DNA of 64,000 nucleotides from contig NZ_CAXBGE010000006.1 in assembly GCF_963975345.1 (NCBI RefSeq), positions 1 to 64,000 of the forward strand. Reading direction: 5' to 3'. The DNA comes from Maricaulis sp963975345 (GTDB lineage: Bacteria > Pseudomonadota > Alphaproteobacteria > Caulobacterales > Maricaulaceae). Of this stretch, positions 1 to 8,271 are shown in pieces. Every line of letters begins with the position of its first letter. Within the stretch, counting starts at the first letter, position 1. A program made the translations under genes and the position numbers. The notes beneath the pieces were generated by a model. The model did not search any database. It saw only the letters and a program-made list of their open reading frames with translations, and was not told the DNA's origin.

Positions 1-881
1 GCTTCGCGGCCTGGTGGGCGGCGCAGCAGCAGGGACATCTGACGATAAGCAACAGCCTGCTTGGACAGATCATCATAAACGATCAGGGCATGCATGCCGT
101 TATCGCGGAAATATTCGCCCATGGCAGAGGCGGTGAACGGTGCCAGAAACTGCATGGGAGCAGGATCCGAAGCCGTAGCAGCCACGACGATGGTGTAATC
201 CATCGCGCCATTTTCTTCGAGCGTCTTGACGATCTGGGCGACCGTCGAACGTTTCTGGCCGATCGCGACATAGATGCAGTAGAGCTTGGCGCTCTCATCT
301 GTGCCCTGGTTGATCGCCTTCTGGTTCAAAATGGTGTCGAGCGCGATAGCGGTCTTGCCGGTCTGGCGGTCACCAATGATCAGCTCGCGCTGGCCACGGC
401 CGACCGGGATCATGGCGTCAATCGCCTTGATGCCCGTTGCCATGGGTTCGTGAACCGATTTGCGTGGGATGATGCCCGGCGCCTTGACGTCAACGCGGCG
501 GCGTTCGGCGACATCTTTCAGAGGGCCCTTGCCGTCGATTGGCTCACCGAGACCATCCATGACACGGCCGAGAAGGCCCTTGCCAACGGAGGTGTCGACG
601 ATTGAGCCGAGACGTTTGACGGTGTCGCCTTCCTTGATGCCCCGGTCTTCACCGAAGATCACGCAACCGACATTGTCGCGTTCCAGATTGAGGGCCATGC
701 CCTTAATCCCGCCCGGGAACTCAACGAGCTCACCGGCCGCGACCTCATCGAGGCCGTAAACGCGCGCAATACCGTCACCGACGGATAGCACACGACCGAC
801 GTCCGAAACCTTCGCTTCGGTGCCGTAATTTTTGATCTGATCCTTCAGGATCGCAGAAATCTCTGCAGCCCGGATGTCCAT
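1..881 (-). CDS. atpA: ATP synthase F1 subunit alpha, partial (C-terminus beyond window)
   Basis: This is the alpha subunit of F1Fo ATP synthase, which forms the alpha3-beta3 catalytic head on the cytoplasmic face of the inner membrane. The first ~293 codons are present, starting MDIRAAEISAILK; the rest runs off the window's left edge. Seen: the beta-barrel region, then the nucleotide-binding P-loop GDRQTGKTA and the following conserved IGQKRSTVAQ. The ATG lies 3 nt after the atpH stop, so the two genes are co-transcribed in the standard alphaproteobacterial atpHAGDC order. Only the 5' part can be judged; it shows no frameshift. Confidence 0.97.
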   Translation of the reverse strand, partial: MDIRAAEISAILKDQIKNYGTEAKVSDVGRVLSVGDGIARVYGLDEVAAGELVEFPGGIKGMALNLERDNVGCVIFGEDRGIKEGDTVKRLGSIVDTSVGKGLLGRVMDGLGEPIDGKGPLKDVAERRRVDVKAPGIIPRKSVHEPMATGIKAIDAMIPVGRGQRELIIGDRQTGKTAIALDTILNQKAINQGTDESAKLYCIYVAIGQKRSTVAQIVKTLEENGAMDYTIVVAATASDPAPMQFLAPFTASAMGEYFRDNGMHALIVYDDLSKQAVAYRQMSLLLRRPPGRE

Positions 882-884
882 GGC

Positions 885-1445
885 CTACGCCTCTTTCATC
901 GCATTCTTCATCCCGTCCAGCTTGGTGCGGAGAGATGAGTCGAACATACGGGAACCGATCTTCACGATCAGTCCGCCCATTAATTCAGGACGCACGTTTG
1001 TGCGTACTTCGATTTCGCGCCCAAAGGCACTTTTCAGAGAAGCCGCAAGGGCTTCAGTCTGTTTCTTGGTCAGCGCTGCGGCCGATGTCACGTCAGCCCG
1101 TACGATGCCGCGATCGGCATCAAGCAGGGCCGCGAAAATCGTCGCGATATCGCCGAGTTCGGCCGCGCGGCGATTGTCCGCCACGACGCCAAAAGCGTTC
1201 TTTGTCAGTTCGTTGAAGCCGGCCTTGTCAGCGAGCGCGAACAGCACGCCAGATTTCTGTTCGGCCGAATACAGCGGCGAGGTCAGGACTTCGGACAGCT
1301 CGGCCGAGGTCTCAAGCGCTGCGCGCAGGGCTGCCAGATCAGCGGCAACCTCATCAAGGCTGCCGGCCGTCTTGGCCAGTTCGAACACTGCTTTCGCGTA
1401 GCGACCTGCAGCATTGGCTGTGATGGCGTCTTCGCCGGTGCTCAC
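885..1445 (-). CDS. atpH: ATP synthase F1 subunit delta
   Basis: The delta subunit (OSCP-like) connects the peripheral stalk to the top of the F1 head. The 186-residue product has the family's usual length, with an N-terminal helical domain opening ANAAGRYAKAVFELA and a C-terminal part ending RTKLDGMKNAMKEA. The start is a GTG at 1445 (M-STGEDAIT); I see no better downstream ATG. It is first in the operon, immediately before atpA. The promoter must lie in 1446-1880, upstream on the minus strand, which is also where the foreign cassette begins on the opposite strand. Confidence 0.96.
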   Translation of the reverse strand: MSTGEDAITANAAGRYAKAVFELAKTAGSLDEVAADLAALRAALETSAELSEVLTSPLYSAEQKSGVLFALADKAGFNELTKNAFGVVADNRRAAELGDIATIFAALLDADRGIVRADVTSAAALTKKQTEALAASLKSAFGREIEVRTNVRPELMGGLIVKIGSRMFDSSLRTKLDGMKNAMKEA

Positions 1446-1882
1446 CGTGACGTCACTCTCTGGCTGGGGAAGTGTCTGAATTCACCGGATGGTGCAAACA
1501 CTTGAAATTCAACGATTTGTACGAATGAACGAGCAAGCTTGCGCTACCCGTCCTCGGGGTTCGGCGCTGCGATAGCACAGGGCGATGGGCGCAGCAAGCC
1601 GAAGTCACGTCCGGATTCAGCGGGCGGGCTGGTGAGAATGTGGAAAATGACCGCCAGGCCGCAGCATCGCCCCTGCGGGCGCTCGTAGTTAGCCGGCCGC
1701 ATAACTTAGCTGGGTATCCTCAACTTAAGGATTGCCGACACTAGTCCGCTGCGCCACATTTTCCAAAAGTTGCATTGCGACCACTTGGCGGGTAGAGGTG
1801 TCATGACGTAAACGCAATGAACCTCAGTGACTAGAGGTTTGCGTGAGGGGAAATCGGGGGGGGGGGGCAAGGGACCGAAGCT
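1446..1882. other. Intergenic junction between atpH and the foreign cassette
   Basis: About 437 bp without a convincing gene. From left to right it holds the presumed atpH leader and promoter (1446 to ~1637); an inverted 9-mer pair TGGAAAATG (1641-1649) and CATTTTCCA (1757-1765); between them a 5-bp stem with 7-nt loop (ATCCT 1716-1720, AGGAT 1728-1732); a stronger hairpin (AACCTC 1820-1825 with GAGGTT 1834-1839); and a run of 12 G (1856-1867) just before the first cassette gene. The base composition changes gradually across it, so the exact insertion point is unclear. I did not recognise an integrase, tRNA or direct repeat. Confidence 0.5.
1856..1867 (+). repeat. Homopolymer tract G12 upstream of small membrane protein gene
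   Basis: Twelve consecutive G lie 15 nt before the ATG at 1883 and just before its ribosome site (AAGGGA, 1869-1874). A GTG at 1843 opens a frame that crosses the tract but is one base out of register with the 1883 gene; losing one G would join them and add 13 residues to the N-terminus. Poly-G tracts of this length are known slippage (phase-variation) sites in other bacteria. Whether this one varies is inference. Confidence 0.7.
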
Positions 1883-2230
1883 ATGGTGCCTCTTTTGGCC
1901 GTCGGGATTGGCGGCGCGATCGCCATCGTAGGGAACTTCATTACGCAGGTTCACTCTTATCGTCATCGGCGCCGCGAAATCTCCTTCGAGCGCAGCCTCC
2001 AAGCACTAGAGCAGGTCGAGCTGACGATCATCCGCGCACGTCGAGGGGAGCCTCTTCGAGCAGAAGAGCTGGATCAGCTAATCGCATTCATGACATGGCT
2101 TCCTGGCCCCCTCGCCAACAAAGCGCTTCAGCTCGTCGGCTCGCTTGAAAAGGGGGGCGTGCCAAAAGAGAGCCTTGCGGAAATTCACACTATGATCGTT
2201 AACCTCAAACGATCATTACTCGGGAAATAG
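1883..2230 (+). CDS. Small membrane-anchored protein of unknown function
   Basis: A 115-residue protein that I do not recognise. Residues ~3-21 form one hydrophobic segment (LLAVGIGGAIAIVGNFI), followed by a basic stretch HSYRHRRR that suggests a cytoplasmic, mostly helical C-terminal domain of ~85 residues. The ATG at 1883 has an AAGGGA ribosome site 8 nt upstream. It ends 2 nt before the methyltransferase ATG, so translation is probably coupled. It is first in the three-gene cassette and sits directly behind the G12 tract. It may anchor the methyltransferase at the membrane; that is inference from position only. Confidence 0.7.
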   Translation: MVPLLAVGIGGAIAIVGNFITQVHSYRHRRREISFERSLQALEQVELTIIRARRGEPLRAEELDQLIAFMTWLPGPLANKALQLVGSLEKGGVPKESLAEIHTMIVNLKRSLLGK

Positions 2231-2232
2231 CG

Positions 2233-3336
2233 ATGAGTGATGATCCGATAGGCGAGATATATAGCTCCGCGTCATTTCTGGATGATGGGCATCAGGAATT
2301 TCGACATGGGAGTGCATTCTACGAGGACCATATCTTTGTATCAATTATACTGGATATGAACTCAACACACATGCGCATGATGGAGGAAATACTTCAAACA
2401 ATTCAGGATGAAAATAGAATAGATCAAAAATTTTTATATATAGAGCCTGTGTCCGTGCAAAAATGGAATAGGCTAATCAGCTGCGACGAATACAACACCT
2501 ATCGTGACTGCCTGAGTGCCCTAGAGCGCTTCACTCGGTCCGAATTCTGGATAGATTACGCTAAAAAGAATTCATTGAGGAACATAGTAGACCTTGGTGT
2601 GGGTGCTGGAATTAAAGACTATGAAATAATAAAGTCTCTCCATGAGATACATGACAGGGACGCAATACACTTTGTGTTATTAGACACAAGCTTCCCTATG
2701 CTCGAGACAACTATATTGGATATTCGAAAAAAGAATAACGATCAAACGTATTCCAAGCGCACCAGCGGTGTGCCGCATGCGAATCTTATAATCCGAGCGA
2801 TAAGGACTGATTTTCTGCACCTAAATCGATGCCAGCACCTGCTCCGAGCGGCCGACTCACCGGTGGCATTTTTCATGCTCGGGTGCACATTTTCAAACTT
2901 GTCCGAAGCCCAATTTGTTCGCTCGTTGCTTTCAGCAACGAAGGCTGGAGATCTGTTCGTTGTCGGCGTCGACCTCTACGATTCGTCTCAAAAAGAATCT
3001 TCCATCGAGCGCCTTAAGGCTGAATACAATCACAGCCAACTTTATGATTTAGCATCGATACCAATAAATAGCTACCTACGGGGTCACGCAAGCAAGCTGG
3101 ATGGTTCAGTTCAGGTGTCTGTAGAGCCAGGGGTCCTACATAGTGACGTGCGGGACGCCCTAACTGTAACAATCAGCACAAAAATCAATGACCAGCTCAT
3201 ACGCCTAGCCGCATCAAGCCGGTATATGGAAACCTCTTTGATCCAATTTATTCAAGAGTTTGGTTTCACATATCGCTACAAGCAAGTCAGTCCGAGAAAC
3301 CCCAACTACGTTCAAATCGCGTTTGAAAGGAACTAA
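2233..3336 (+). CDS. SAM-dependent methyltransferase, distantly EgtD-like
   Basis: A 367-residue class I methyltransferase. Motif I is seen as IVDLGVGAGIKDYE (residues 118-131), followed by a motif II-type acidic loop VLLDTSFPML (D151). The layout, with a long N-terminal substrate region before the Rossmann domain and an aspartate in the LDxS context, resembles the histidine-specific EgtD family (Methyltransf_33), which makes betaines from amino acids; the substrate here is unknown. Codon use is very different from the neighbours, with many ATA, AGA and AAT codons and AT-rich runs around 2400-2450, so it was probably acquired. It lies between the small membrane protein and a sodium/solute symporter. 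Confidence 0.8.
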   Translation: MSDDPIGEIYSSASFLDDGHQEFRHGSAFYEDHIFVSIILDMNSTHMRMMEEILQTIQDENRIDQKFLYIEPVSVQKWNRLISCDEYNTYRDCLSALERFTRSEFWIDYAKKNSLRNIVDLGVGAGIKDYEIIKSLHEIHDRDAIHFVLLDTSFPMLETTILDIRKKNNDQTYSKRTSGVPHANLIIRAIRTDFLHLNRCQHLLRAADSPVAFFMLGCTFSNLSEAQFVRSLLSATKAGDLFVVGVDLYDSSQKESSIERLKAEYNHSQLYDLASIPINSYLRGHASKLDGSVQVSVEPGVLHSDVRDALTVTISTKINDQLIRLAASSRYMETSLIQFIQEFGFTYRYKQVSPRNPNYVQIAFERN

Positions 3337-3340
3337 CATA

Positions 3341-4741
3341 ATGGTGACGCTTGTTCTTCTCGTCGCACTCGCGCTGGTCATCACGATTGGGTTTTTTGCT
3401 AGCCGAGCCACAGCAAATACCGCCCAATCCTACTTTATTGGGGACAGGAGTCTTGGCCCGATTCAGACCGCACTGAGCGCTAGCGCTACCGCAAACACGG
3501 GTTTCGTGGTGATCGGAGCCGTTGGTATGGGCTATTCCATGGGCCTTACATCGATCACCTACTCACTCGCCTGGCTCGCGGGAGATATTGTGTATTGGTT
3601 TTTCGTTGCCGAACGAATTAATAGGGTAAGTCGGGATGTAGGGGCTGTGACAGTGGTCGACATTGTTGAAAAGAAGGGGGGCGGGAGACTGCTCTCCGTC
3701 GTTATCTCGATGTTGATTGTAGTGATGTTAACTATTTATACTAGCGCACAATTTACAGCTGCCGGCAAAGTGTTGGAGGGTTTTTTTCATATAGAGTCGT
3801 TTGCGGGCGTTCTTGTCGGACTACTAGTGGTTTTAGCGTATACACTTTTTGGTGGCTTTCGCGCTTCAGTCTGGACGGACGTGTTGCAGGCCATATTTAT
3901 GTTTGCATTAGCATTCGGCTCACTTGTCTGGGTTGTCGTTTCTTTTGGTGGAGTGGGGGTGTTCTCCGAATATTTGGGCGCTGTGGGTTCAGGGTACGCG
4001 GATATAACGGGCGGTCGCTCGACACTCAACTTCATCCTCTTTATGGTCGGATTTGCATTCGCTGGATTTGGCTTTAACCTTAGTCAGCCACAGGTCACCA
4101 CGCGCATTATGGCGTGCCGGGATGCCGCCTCGGTGGGGCAAGCTAAATGGCTCTACATTTTTTCGCTTCACTCAGTTTGGATCTCGATGTGCTTCATTGG
4201 AATGGGCGCGAATGGATTGCTGGCTCCCGTGGCAGACCCGGAGCTGGCCTTGCCGGCGCTTGCCCAAGCCAATTTCAATGAGTTTTTTGCTGCCGCCGTA
4301 CTGGTGGGGATGTTCGCGGCTATATTATCGAGTGTCGATTCACTCTTAATATCAACATCCAGTAGCATTGCAGTAGACATCCTTCAAATTAAGCATGGGA
4401 CTGCGATATATCGTGCTCTTGTAGCGTTCGTCGGAATAGCGGCGGCAGTTATTTCTGTATATCTATCAGCCACCGTTTTTCAAGCCTCATTACTTGCGGC
4501 GACAATATTGGCCGCGTCAATTGGGCCCGTCGTATTCATTTCCGTATTCAATTTTCGACGCTCATCTACGTCAATGTTAATATCATTGATAGGCGGTTTG
4601 TCTTCCGCATTAATGTGGCGCCATTTCGCGTTAGACGGTATAATCAGCGACAGTATTGTAGGATTCACTGTGGCAATTCTTCTAAATGGCCTCATCGCGC
4701 CAAAGCATTCAAGCGACGGGGAGTTAGACGGTAAGCATTAA
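3341..4741 (+). CDS. Sodium:solute symporter (SSS) family protein
   Basis: A 466-residue polytopic membrane protein with ~12-13 hydrophobic segments. The SSS signature appears early (SYFIGDRSLGPIQTALS), followed by ITYSLAWLAGDIVYWFF and YTLFGGFRASVWTDVLQ, as in PutP/PanF-type sodium-coupled transporters of proline, pantothenate or other small solutes. ATG 3341 is chosen because an AAAGGA site lies 9 nt upstream and the membrane domain begins there; an in-frame start at 3260 lies inside the preceding gene. It shares the low GC of that gene. Pairing with a betaine-type methyltransferase suggests import of its substrate or movement of its product (inference). Its stop overlaps the convergent terC stop. 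Confidence 0.9.
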   Translation: MVTLVLLVALALVITIGFFASRATANTAQSYFIGDRSLGPIQTALSASATANTGFVVIGAVGMGYSMGLTSITYSLAWLAGDIVYWFFVAERINRVSRDVGAVTVVDIVEKKGGGRLLSVVISMLIVVMLTIYTSAQFTAAGKVLEGFFHIESFAGVLVGLLVVLAYTLFGGFRASVWTDVLQAIFMFALAFGSLVWVVVSFGGVGVFSEYLGAVGSGYADITGGRSTLNFILFMVGFAFAGFGFNLSQPQVTTRIMACRDAASVGQAKWLYIFSLHSVWISMCFIGMGANGLLAPVADPELALPALAQANFNEFFAAAVLVGMFAAILSSVDSLLISTSSSIAVDILQIKHGTAIYRALVAFVGIAAAVISVYLSATVFQASLLAATILAASIGPVVFISVFNFRRSSTSMLISLIGGLSSALMWRHFALDGIISDSIVGFTVAILLNGLIAPKHSSDGELDGKH

Positions 4742-5463
4742 TAGGTTCTGGATGTCGCCCCACGCCTGGTCCTCAAGATGTTGAGCACTTCGACGAACAG
4801 CGAGAAGGAGATCGCGAAATAGAGATAGCCGCGCGGAATGTGGAAGCCGAGGCCGTCGGCGATCAGCGACATACCGACCAGGAGCAGGAAGGCGAGCGCC
4901 AGCATTTTCGTCGTCGGGTGAGACTCGATGAAATCCGACACCGCGCCGGAGGCGAACAGCATCACCCCCATCGCGATCACCACGGCGGTGATCATGATCG
5001 GGACCTGGTTGGTCATGCCGACGGCGGTGATGACGCTGTCGAGCGAGAAGACGATATCGATCACGGTGATCTGGACCACGATCATCGCGAAGGCCTGGCC
5101 GCCACCGGTTTTGGGCGCCTGGCTGACGCCTTCGACGGTGTGGTGAATTTCCAGCGTGCCCTTGGTGAGCAGGAAGAGGCCGCCGCCGAGCAGGATCAGA
5201 TCGCGCCAGGAGACTCCATGCTCGAACACGGCGAACAGGTCGGCCTCCAGATGCGCCAGCCAGACCAGACCGACCAGCATGATGATGCGGAAGACCAGCG
5301 CCATGCCGAGACCGAGCGTGCGGGCCAGGGCGCGTTTGGCCCTGGGCAGGCGGGCCGCCATCAGGGCGACGAAGATCACATTGTCGACGCCGAGAATGAT
5401 TTCGAGAAATGTCAGCGTCGCCAGCGACATCCACATCTCGGGTGACGTCAGGAATTCAAGCAT
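4738..5463 (-). CDS. TerC family integral membrane protein
   Basis: A 241-residue TerC-family protein with ~7 membrane segments. Conserved acidic membrane motifs are visible: FLEIILGVDNVIFVAL near the N-terminus and VIDIVFSLDSVITAVGM in the centre. Family members are linked to metal (often manganese) export or tellurite resistance; the ion here cannot be told from sequence. It lies 43 bp downstream of priA on the same strand and may be read with it. The last codons (GATSRTY) end in a TAA that overlaps the symporter's TAA on the other strand, so its 3' end coincides with the cassette boundary. Confidence 0.92.
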   Translation of the reverse strand: MLEFLTSPEMWMSLATLTFLEIILGVDNVIFVALMAARLPRAKRALARTLGLGMALVFRIIMLVGLVWLAHLEADLFAVFEHGVSWRDLILLGGGLFLLTKGTLEIHHTVEGVSQAPKTGGGQAFAMIVVQITVIDIVFSLDSVITAVGMTNQVPIMITAVVIAMGVMLFASGAVSDFIESHPTTKMLALAFLLLVGMSLIADGLGFHIPRGYLYFAISFSLFVEVLNILRTRRGATSRTY

Positions 5464-5506
5464 GGCGGTATGTCCCGATGGTGCTCATCTGAAGTGATGG
5501 CGGTGA

Positions 5507-7672
5507 TCACATGAAGCTATAGGGATCGACGTCGATCGTCACCCGGATCGAGGGGGGGATTTTCACGCGTATTTTCCATGCTCGCAGATAGGCCGAGATA
5601 TCAATCGTCTTGTCGGCCCGCACCAGGATGCGGCGGCGATGCCAGCCGCGCACCAAAGCGCGCGGCGGCTCCGCCGGACCCCAGATTTCGACGCCATCGG
5701 TCAGCGGTGCCGCTGCCGCATAGCGTCCCGCCGCCGCTTCAACCGCTTGAACATCGCGCGCCTGAAAGCTGATCGCCGCCATGCGGCCAAACGGCGGCAG
5801 GCCGAGCGCTTCGCGGGCCATCATTTCGGTCTCAAGAAAGGCATCGCGGTCCCCGGCGATCAGCGCCTGGATCGCTTCATGCTCGGGCTGGTGGGTTTGC
5901 AACAGGGCGCGGCCCGGCCGTTCGGCGCGGCCGGCACGGCCAGCGACCTGGACCAGGGTCTGGAAAGTACGCTCGCCGGCGCGCGGATCACCGCCGGCCA
6001 GACCGAGATCGGCATCGATCACGCCCACCAGGGTGAGATTGGGGAAGTTGTGGCCCTTGGCGGCGATCTGGGTGCCGACGAGGATGTCGATCTCGCCGCG
6101 CTCCATCCGGTCGACCAGATCGGCGCCGGAAGCGCTGTCGGAGGAGTAGATCTCGATCTTCGCGTCGGGGAAGAGATGTTTCGCTTCCTCGGCGACACGC
6201 TCCACCCCCGGCCCGACACTGGTGAGGCTGTCCTCGACCTTGCATTCGGGACAGAATTTCGGCCGCGGCATCGAGAAGCCGGTGACATGGCAGACCAGCC
6301 GCCCGGTATAGCGATGCTCGACCAGATAGGACTGGGTGTCCGGTGAGGTCATGCGGTGGCCACAGGCGCGGCACAGCACCAGCGGCGCATAGCCACGCCG
6401 ATTGAGATAGAGCAGCACCTGCTCGCCGGCCTGCAGCGTCTCCACCATGGCGGAAATCAGCGGCGGCGAAATCCAGCGTCCGGCCTCGGGCGGGTGTTCA
6501 CGCAGATCAATCGTGTCGACCTGCGGCAGCACCGCCGAACCGGGACGCGCCGGCAGGCGTACATGCACATAGCGCCCGGCCTGGGCATTGGTCAGGCTTT
6601 CCAGCGAGGGCGTTGCCGAAGCGAGCACGATCATCGCGCCCTCGATCTTGGCGCGCAGCACGGCGAGGTCACGGCCCTGATAGGGCAGACCTTCATCCTG
6701 CTTGTAGGTCGGGTCATGCTCCTCATCGACGATGATGAGTTTGAGATTGGTGAAAGGAAGAAACAGCGCCGAGCGCGCGCCGACCACGATCCGCGCCCGC
6801 CCCTCGGCAACCTCGCGCCAGCAGCGGCGGCGCGTTTTCGGCCCGGCCGCCGAATGCCAGATCGCCGGAGCGCAGCCAAAGCGTGCCTCGAAGCGCGACA
6901 GGACGGCAGCGGTCAGCGCGATCTCGGGCAGCATGATCAGGATCTGGCCATCGGGATGACGGCGCAGAACCTCGGCAATCGCCTCGAAATAGACCTCGGT
7001 CTTGCCCGATCCGGTGACCCCGTCGAGCAGGGCGCTCTGAAACCCGCCCGCCCGCACCAGCCGCCGCAACACGCCGCCGGCCTCGGCCTGCAACATGGTC
7101 AGCGACAGCCCCTCGGCCTCGGGATCGGGAATGCCATAGGGCGGATCGATCGGACGCGTCAGCGTCGTTAGTGCGCCGGCCGTCGCCAGCCCCTTGACGA
7201 CGCCAGCCCCGACACCGGCCTCACGCGCAATATCCGCCGCCGAAGCCTCCCCCAGCGCCAAAGCCGCATCGAGCACCGCCGCCCGCGCCGCCGTCATGCG
7301 CGGCGCTTCGGTGCCGCTGACACAATAAAGCGTTTCGGTGGGTGAGGGCTTGAGCGCTTCGGCGCTGCGCAGCACGGATCTCAGGATCACGCCGGGCGGC
7401 TGCACCAGATAGCGCGCCAGCCAGTCGACAAATTCCCGCGTCCCCGCCGGCAAAGGCGCGCCGCCCATCGGCGCCTCGACCGACTTCAAAGCCCGCTCGC
7501 CAGCCCCCGGTTTGAGCGCCCAGACGACACCATGCACCATCCGCTTGCCCAGCGGGGCCAGCACATGATCGCCCAACCCCAGCTCAAGCCCTTCAGGCAC
7601 GAGATAGTCGAACGCCTCCGGCAATGGCAGCGGGAACAGGATCGAGGCGCGAGATGACGATTCGGAGGACAC
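5507..7672 (-). CDS. priA: Primosomal protein N' (replication restart helicase PriA)
   Basis: A superfamily 2 DNA helicase that reloads the replisome at stalled forks. Seen in order: an N-terminal DNA-binding domain (ILFPLPLPEAFDYLVPEG), Walker A GVTGSGKTEVY, DEEHD box, a cysteine-containing insert, and motifs V/VI (VGTQIAAKGHNFPNL, QVAGRAGRAERPG). The start is uncertain: a GTG at 7672 (VSSESSSRAS, 721 aa) fits the family length, while the frame stays open to 7756. The zinc insert keeps only C-RA-C, a lone CH and CPEC; three of the eight usual cysteines appear replaced (SPDT in place of one CxxC, CHVT in place of CHxC). Confidence 0.95.
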   Translation of the reverse strand: MSSESSSRASILFPLPLPEAFDYLVPEGLELGLGDHVLAPLGKRMVHGVVWALKPGAGERALKSVEAPMGGAPLPAGTREFVDWLARYLVQPPGVILRSVLRSAEALKPSPTETLYCVSGTEAPRMTAARAAVLDAALALGEASAADIAREAGVGAGVVKGLATAGALTTLTRPIDPPYGIPDPEAEGLSLTMLQAEAGGVLRRLVRAGGFQSALLDGVTGSGKTEVYFEAIAEVLRRHPDGQILIMLPEIALTAAVLSRFEARFGCAPAIWHSAAGPKTRRRCWREVAEGRARIVVGARSALFLPFTNLKLIIVDEEHDPTYKQDEGLPYQGRDLAVLRAKIEGAMIVLASATPSLESLTNAQAGRYVHVRLPARPGSAVLPQVDTIDLREHPPEAGRWISPPLISAMVETLQAGEQVLLYLNRRGYAPLVLCRACGHRMTSPDTQSYLVEHRYTGRLVCHVTGFSMPRPKFCPECKVEDSLTSVGPGVERVAEEAKHLFPDAKIEIYSSDSASGADLVDRMERGEIDILVGTQIAAKGHNFPNLTLVGVIDADLGLAGGDPRAGERTFQTLVQVAGRAGRAERPGRALLQTHQPEHEAIQALIAGDRDAFLETEMMAREALGLPPFGRMAAISFQARDVQAVEAAAGRYAAAAPLTDGVEIWGPAEPPRALVRGWHRRRILVRADKTIDISAYLRAWKIRVKIPPSIRVTIDVDPYSFM

Positions 7673-7756
7673 GGGGGAAGTGTGCCTGTTTGCGCGGCGG
7701 AGTTCAAAGCGGAATAGCGTTGTGGAGAGCAGTGTTTTGAAACACCACAAACCCAC

Positions 7757-7855
7757 TTTCCCCCGAAGGAGCGTAGCGAATTTCGGGGTCTGCCATTCGG
7801 TAGCGGTGCTGGTTCAACCCACCTCCGGCAGGCCCCGGCACAAGGCCGGGGGAAT
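7757..7855. repeat. Dispersed palindromic repeat element, copy 1
   Basis: About 99 bp with inverted ends (TTTCCCCCG at the left, CCGGGGGAAT at the right) and internal complementary arms such as CCCCCGAA with TTCGGGG. Copy 2 at 8272-8371 has the same orientation and layout, and weaker similarity continues ~35 bp past the right end of both. It looks like a REP/MITE-type non-coding element able to fold into a branched hairpin. It lies in the gap upstream of priA. Confidence 0.75.
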
Positions 7856-7938
7856 AAGCGGTGTGAGTCTTGGGTATGGAGTTTGGAGACGGAGAAAATT
7901 GAGCCCGCCACGTCCCGATTATCTCTCAATGCCTGGCC

Positions 7939-8115
7939 TCAGCGCCGGCGGGTCAGACGGGCGTCAAACCAGGCTTGCAGCATCCCGCGCGTGGCGGTGT
8001 GCTGGCGCAAGAGGGAGTCGAGCATGATGCCCGCCTTGGCGCCCGCATTCGGGGCGCTGGTGCCGTGCATGAAGGCTGGGGCCTGCGGCGTGTGTCCGGG
8101 TTTCGTGTTCATCAT
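7939..8115 (-). CDS. Possible small protein between the two repeat copies
   Basis: A 58-codon frame beginning MMNTKPGHTPQAP and ending FDARLTRRR. The start is supported by a GGGAGG ribosome site just upstream (spacing 2 to the first ATG, 5 to the second at 8112); a longer frame to 8166 has no such site. There is no membrane segment or recognised motif, and the C-terminus is basic. It sits alone between the two repeat copies in an ~830 bp gap. It may be a genuine small gene or a chance frame. Confidence 0.4.
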   Translation of the reverse strand: MMNTKPGHTPQAPAFMHGTSAPNAGAKAGIMLDSLLRQHTATRGMLQAWFDARLTRRR

Positions 8116-8271
8116 CGCCTCCCTGGCTGATGATGAGAGCTTGCCCGCAGCCTGTGTCGCGATCATGCCGCTGGCAGGGCATGTTTGGGGCGGCGTTGTT
8201 CATTCTGGGGCCGGTTTCCCTTAATGGCGTTCGGCGATTACCCAGCAAACACCTCAAAAAATCTCAAACCT

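Noticed and set aside
1690..1705. Short resemblance to a conserved 16S rRNA stretch on the minus strand (GGCTAACTACG)
   Set aside because: Only ~11 bases match and the flanks do not; rRNA is not supported.
1716..1732. tRNA anticodon-arm-like hairpin (5-bp stem, 7-nt loop) at the cassette border
   Set aside because: The loop lacks the U33-type base at the anticodon side, and no acceptor, D- or T-arm could be matched around it, so I do not call a tRNA or tRNA remnant.
7964..8257. 97-codon frame on the minus strand overlapping the small gene candidate at 7939-8115
   Set aside because: No ribosome site at its start and arginine/histidine-rich composition typical of a shadow frame; the 58-codon frame has a good GGGAGG site.
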